6,225 bases of DNA from Planctomycetota bacterium (GTDB lineage: Bacteria; Planctomycetota; Brocadiia; SM23-32). Shown piece after piece: positions 5,630 through 6,225 of this stretch (within the stretch, counting starts at the first letter, position 1; each line of letters opens with the position of its first letter). The stretch is taken from positions 1 through 6,225 of the forward strand of contig JAGXLK010000160.1 in NCBI GenBank assembly GCA_018334735.1, in the 5' to 3' direction. The translations under genes were made by a program, and so were the position numbers. The notes beneath the pieces are model-generated. The model saw nothing but the letters and a program-made list of their open reading frames with translations. It was not told the DNA's origin and did no database searches.

Positions 5630-6225
5630 TTAATCAGTTATCATTGGGAGTGATAGCGTAACTTTGGTGCCCATACCGGGCTGCGAATCGATTACGAGCT
5701 TCCCGCCAAGGCGGTCAAGTCTCTCTTGAATATGAAAGAGCCCGAATCCGGCATCCGGGGAGATCCCCGCGCTGGTTTCGAAGCCTTTACCGTCATCGTT
5801 TACCGTCACTTTCACTGTTTCATCTTCGCACTGCAGGGCAAGGGCGACCTTATCGGAATCCGCATGTTTGACAACATTCATGAGGAGTTCTCGTGCGGAC
5901 TGAAAGAGAGTAACACTAATGTCCTTACCGAGATGTTCCGGTTCACATTCGATTTCGCATGCGGCGTCTAATTCATATCTATCCGCGATTTTAACGGTCA
6001 ATTTATCAAGCGCTGCTGCCAGACCGACATCATACAAAATCGGCGGGCTCAATTCGAACATAAGGGAACGGCTGTGTTTAATGGCATCGTCCAGATATTG
6101 CCCCAGTTCATCCAGTTCCTCGCGTGGCCCCTGAGATTCCACAAGATTGCGTATGCTGCCGAGCTTCATTTTTGAAAGGGCCAGGGTTTGGGCGATGGAA
6201 TCGTGAAGGGCCGCGGAGAGTCGGC
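5630..6225 (-). CDS. NarX/DegS-type sensor histidine kinase, C-terminal part (5' end beyond window)
   Basis: The minus-strand frame is open from the window edge to TAA at 5632-5630, giving 197 visible residues. It begins inside the dimerisation/phosphoacceptor helix, RLSAALHDSIAQTLALSKMK, where the histidine (codon 6205-6203) of the LHD motif is the predicted phosphorylation site of the HisKA_3 type. The ATP-binding domain follows: N-box ELLMNVVKHA (Asn at about 116), DDGKGF (about 143-148), the GFGL lid region leading into IQERLDRLGG (about 159-173), and GMGTKVTLSLP near the end. The kinase core is intact. The sensor part lies outside the window, so the signal and membrane location are unknown. 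The ATG at 6169 lies downstream of the phosphoacceptor histidine and is not the real start. HisKA_3 kinases pair with NarL-type regulators, matching the next gene. Confidence 0.95.
   Translation of the reverse strand, partial: RLSAALHDSIAQTLALSKMKLGSIRNLVESQGPREELDELGQYLDDAIKHSRSLMFELSPPILYDVGLAAALDKLTVKIADRYELDAACEIECEPEHLGKDISVTLFQSARELLMNVVKHADSDKVALALQCEDETVKVTVNDDGKGFETSAGISPDAGFGLFHIQERLDRLGGKLVIDSQPGMGTKVTLSLPMITD

Noticed and set aside
6167..6169. ATG at 6169 as the start of the histidine kinase
   Set aside because: The frame continues upstream through the phosphoacceptor LHD motif to the window edge, so this is an internal methionine.

Overview
The window is bacterial DNA with dense coding, Shine-Dalgarno sites ahead of most starts and sigma70-like promoter matches. 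The taxon cannot be fixed from sequence alone. A cytoplasmic sulfatase-superfamily enzyme beside a five-bladed-propeller glycosidase-like protein, next to two-component genes, suggests an environmental polysaccharide user of the Planctomycetes/Lentisphaerae/Latescibacteria/Poribacteria kind (inference).

Layout. (1) 1-2845, minus strand: a sulfatase-superfamily hydrolase (2845-1400) followed by a glycosidase-like beta-propeller protein (1272 to beyond position 1, truncated by the window). They look like one transcription unit for carbohydrate-ester and glycan processing. Neither has a signal peptide. The sulfatase-like protein has threonine where sulfatases carry the Cys/Ser that becomes formylglycine. 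(2) 2846-3053: a divergent promoter region with opposed -35/-10 pairs. (3) 3054-3437, plus strand: a stand-alone CheY-like receiver protein that starts at TTG behind a strong ribosome site. (4) 3438-3585: the gap between convergent genes, holding a 102-bp element bounded by perfect 13-bp inverted repeats that begin and end in TA. (5) 3586-4380, minus strand: a small Cys-rich zinc-ribbon-like protein and a Tpx-type thiol peroxidase, probably co-transcribed. (6) 4381-4957: a stretch with no intact gene; its right half looks like the frame-disrupted 3' end of a plus-strand gene. (7) 4958-6225, minus strand: a NarL/LuxR-type response regulator preceded by its sensor histidine kinase, which is cut by the right window edge just before its phosphoacceptor region.

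The parts form three functional blocks: glycan/ester hydrolysis, peroxide detoxification, and phosphorelay signalling (one orphan receiver and one kinase-regulator pair). Nothing in the sequence proves that the signalling genes control the enzymes. No CRISPR array, tRNA, rRNA, transposase or phage gene was seen.
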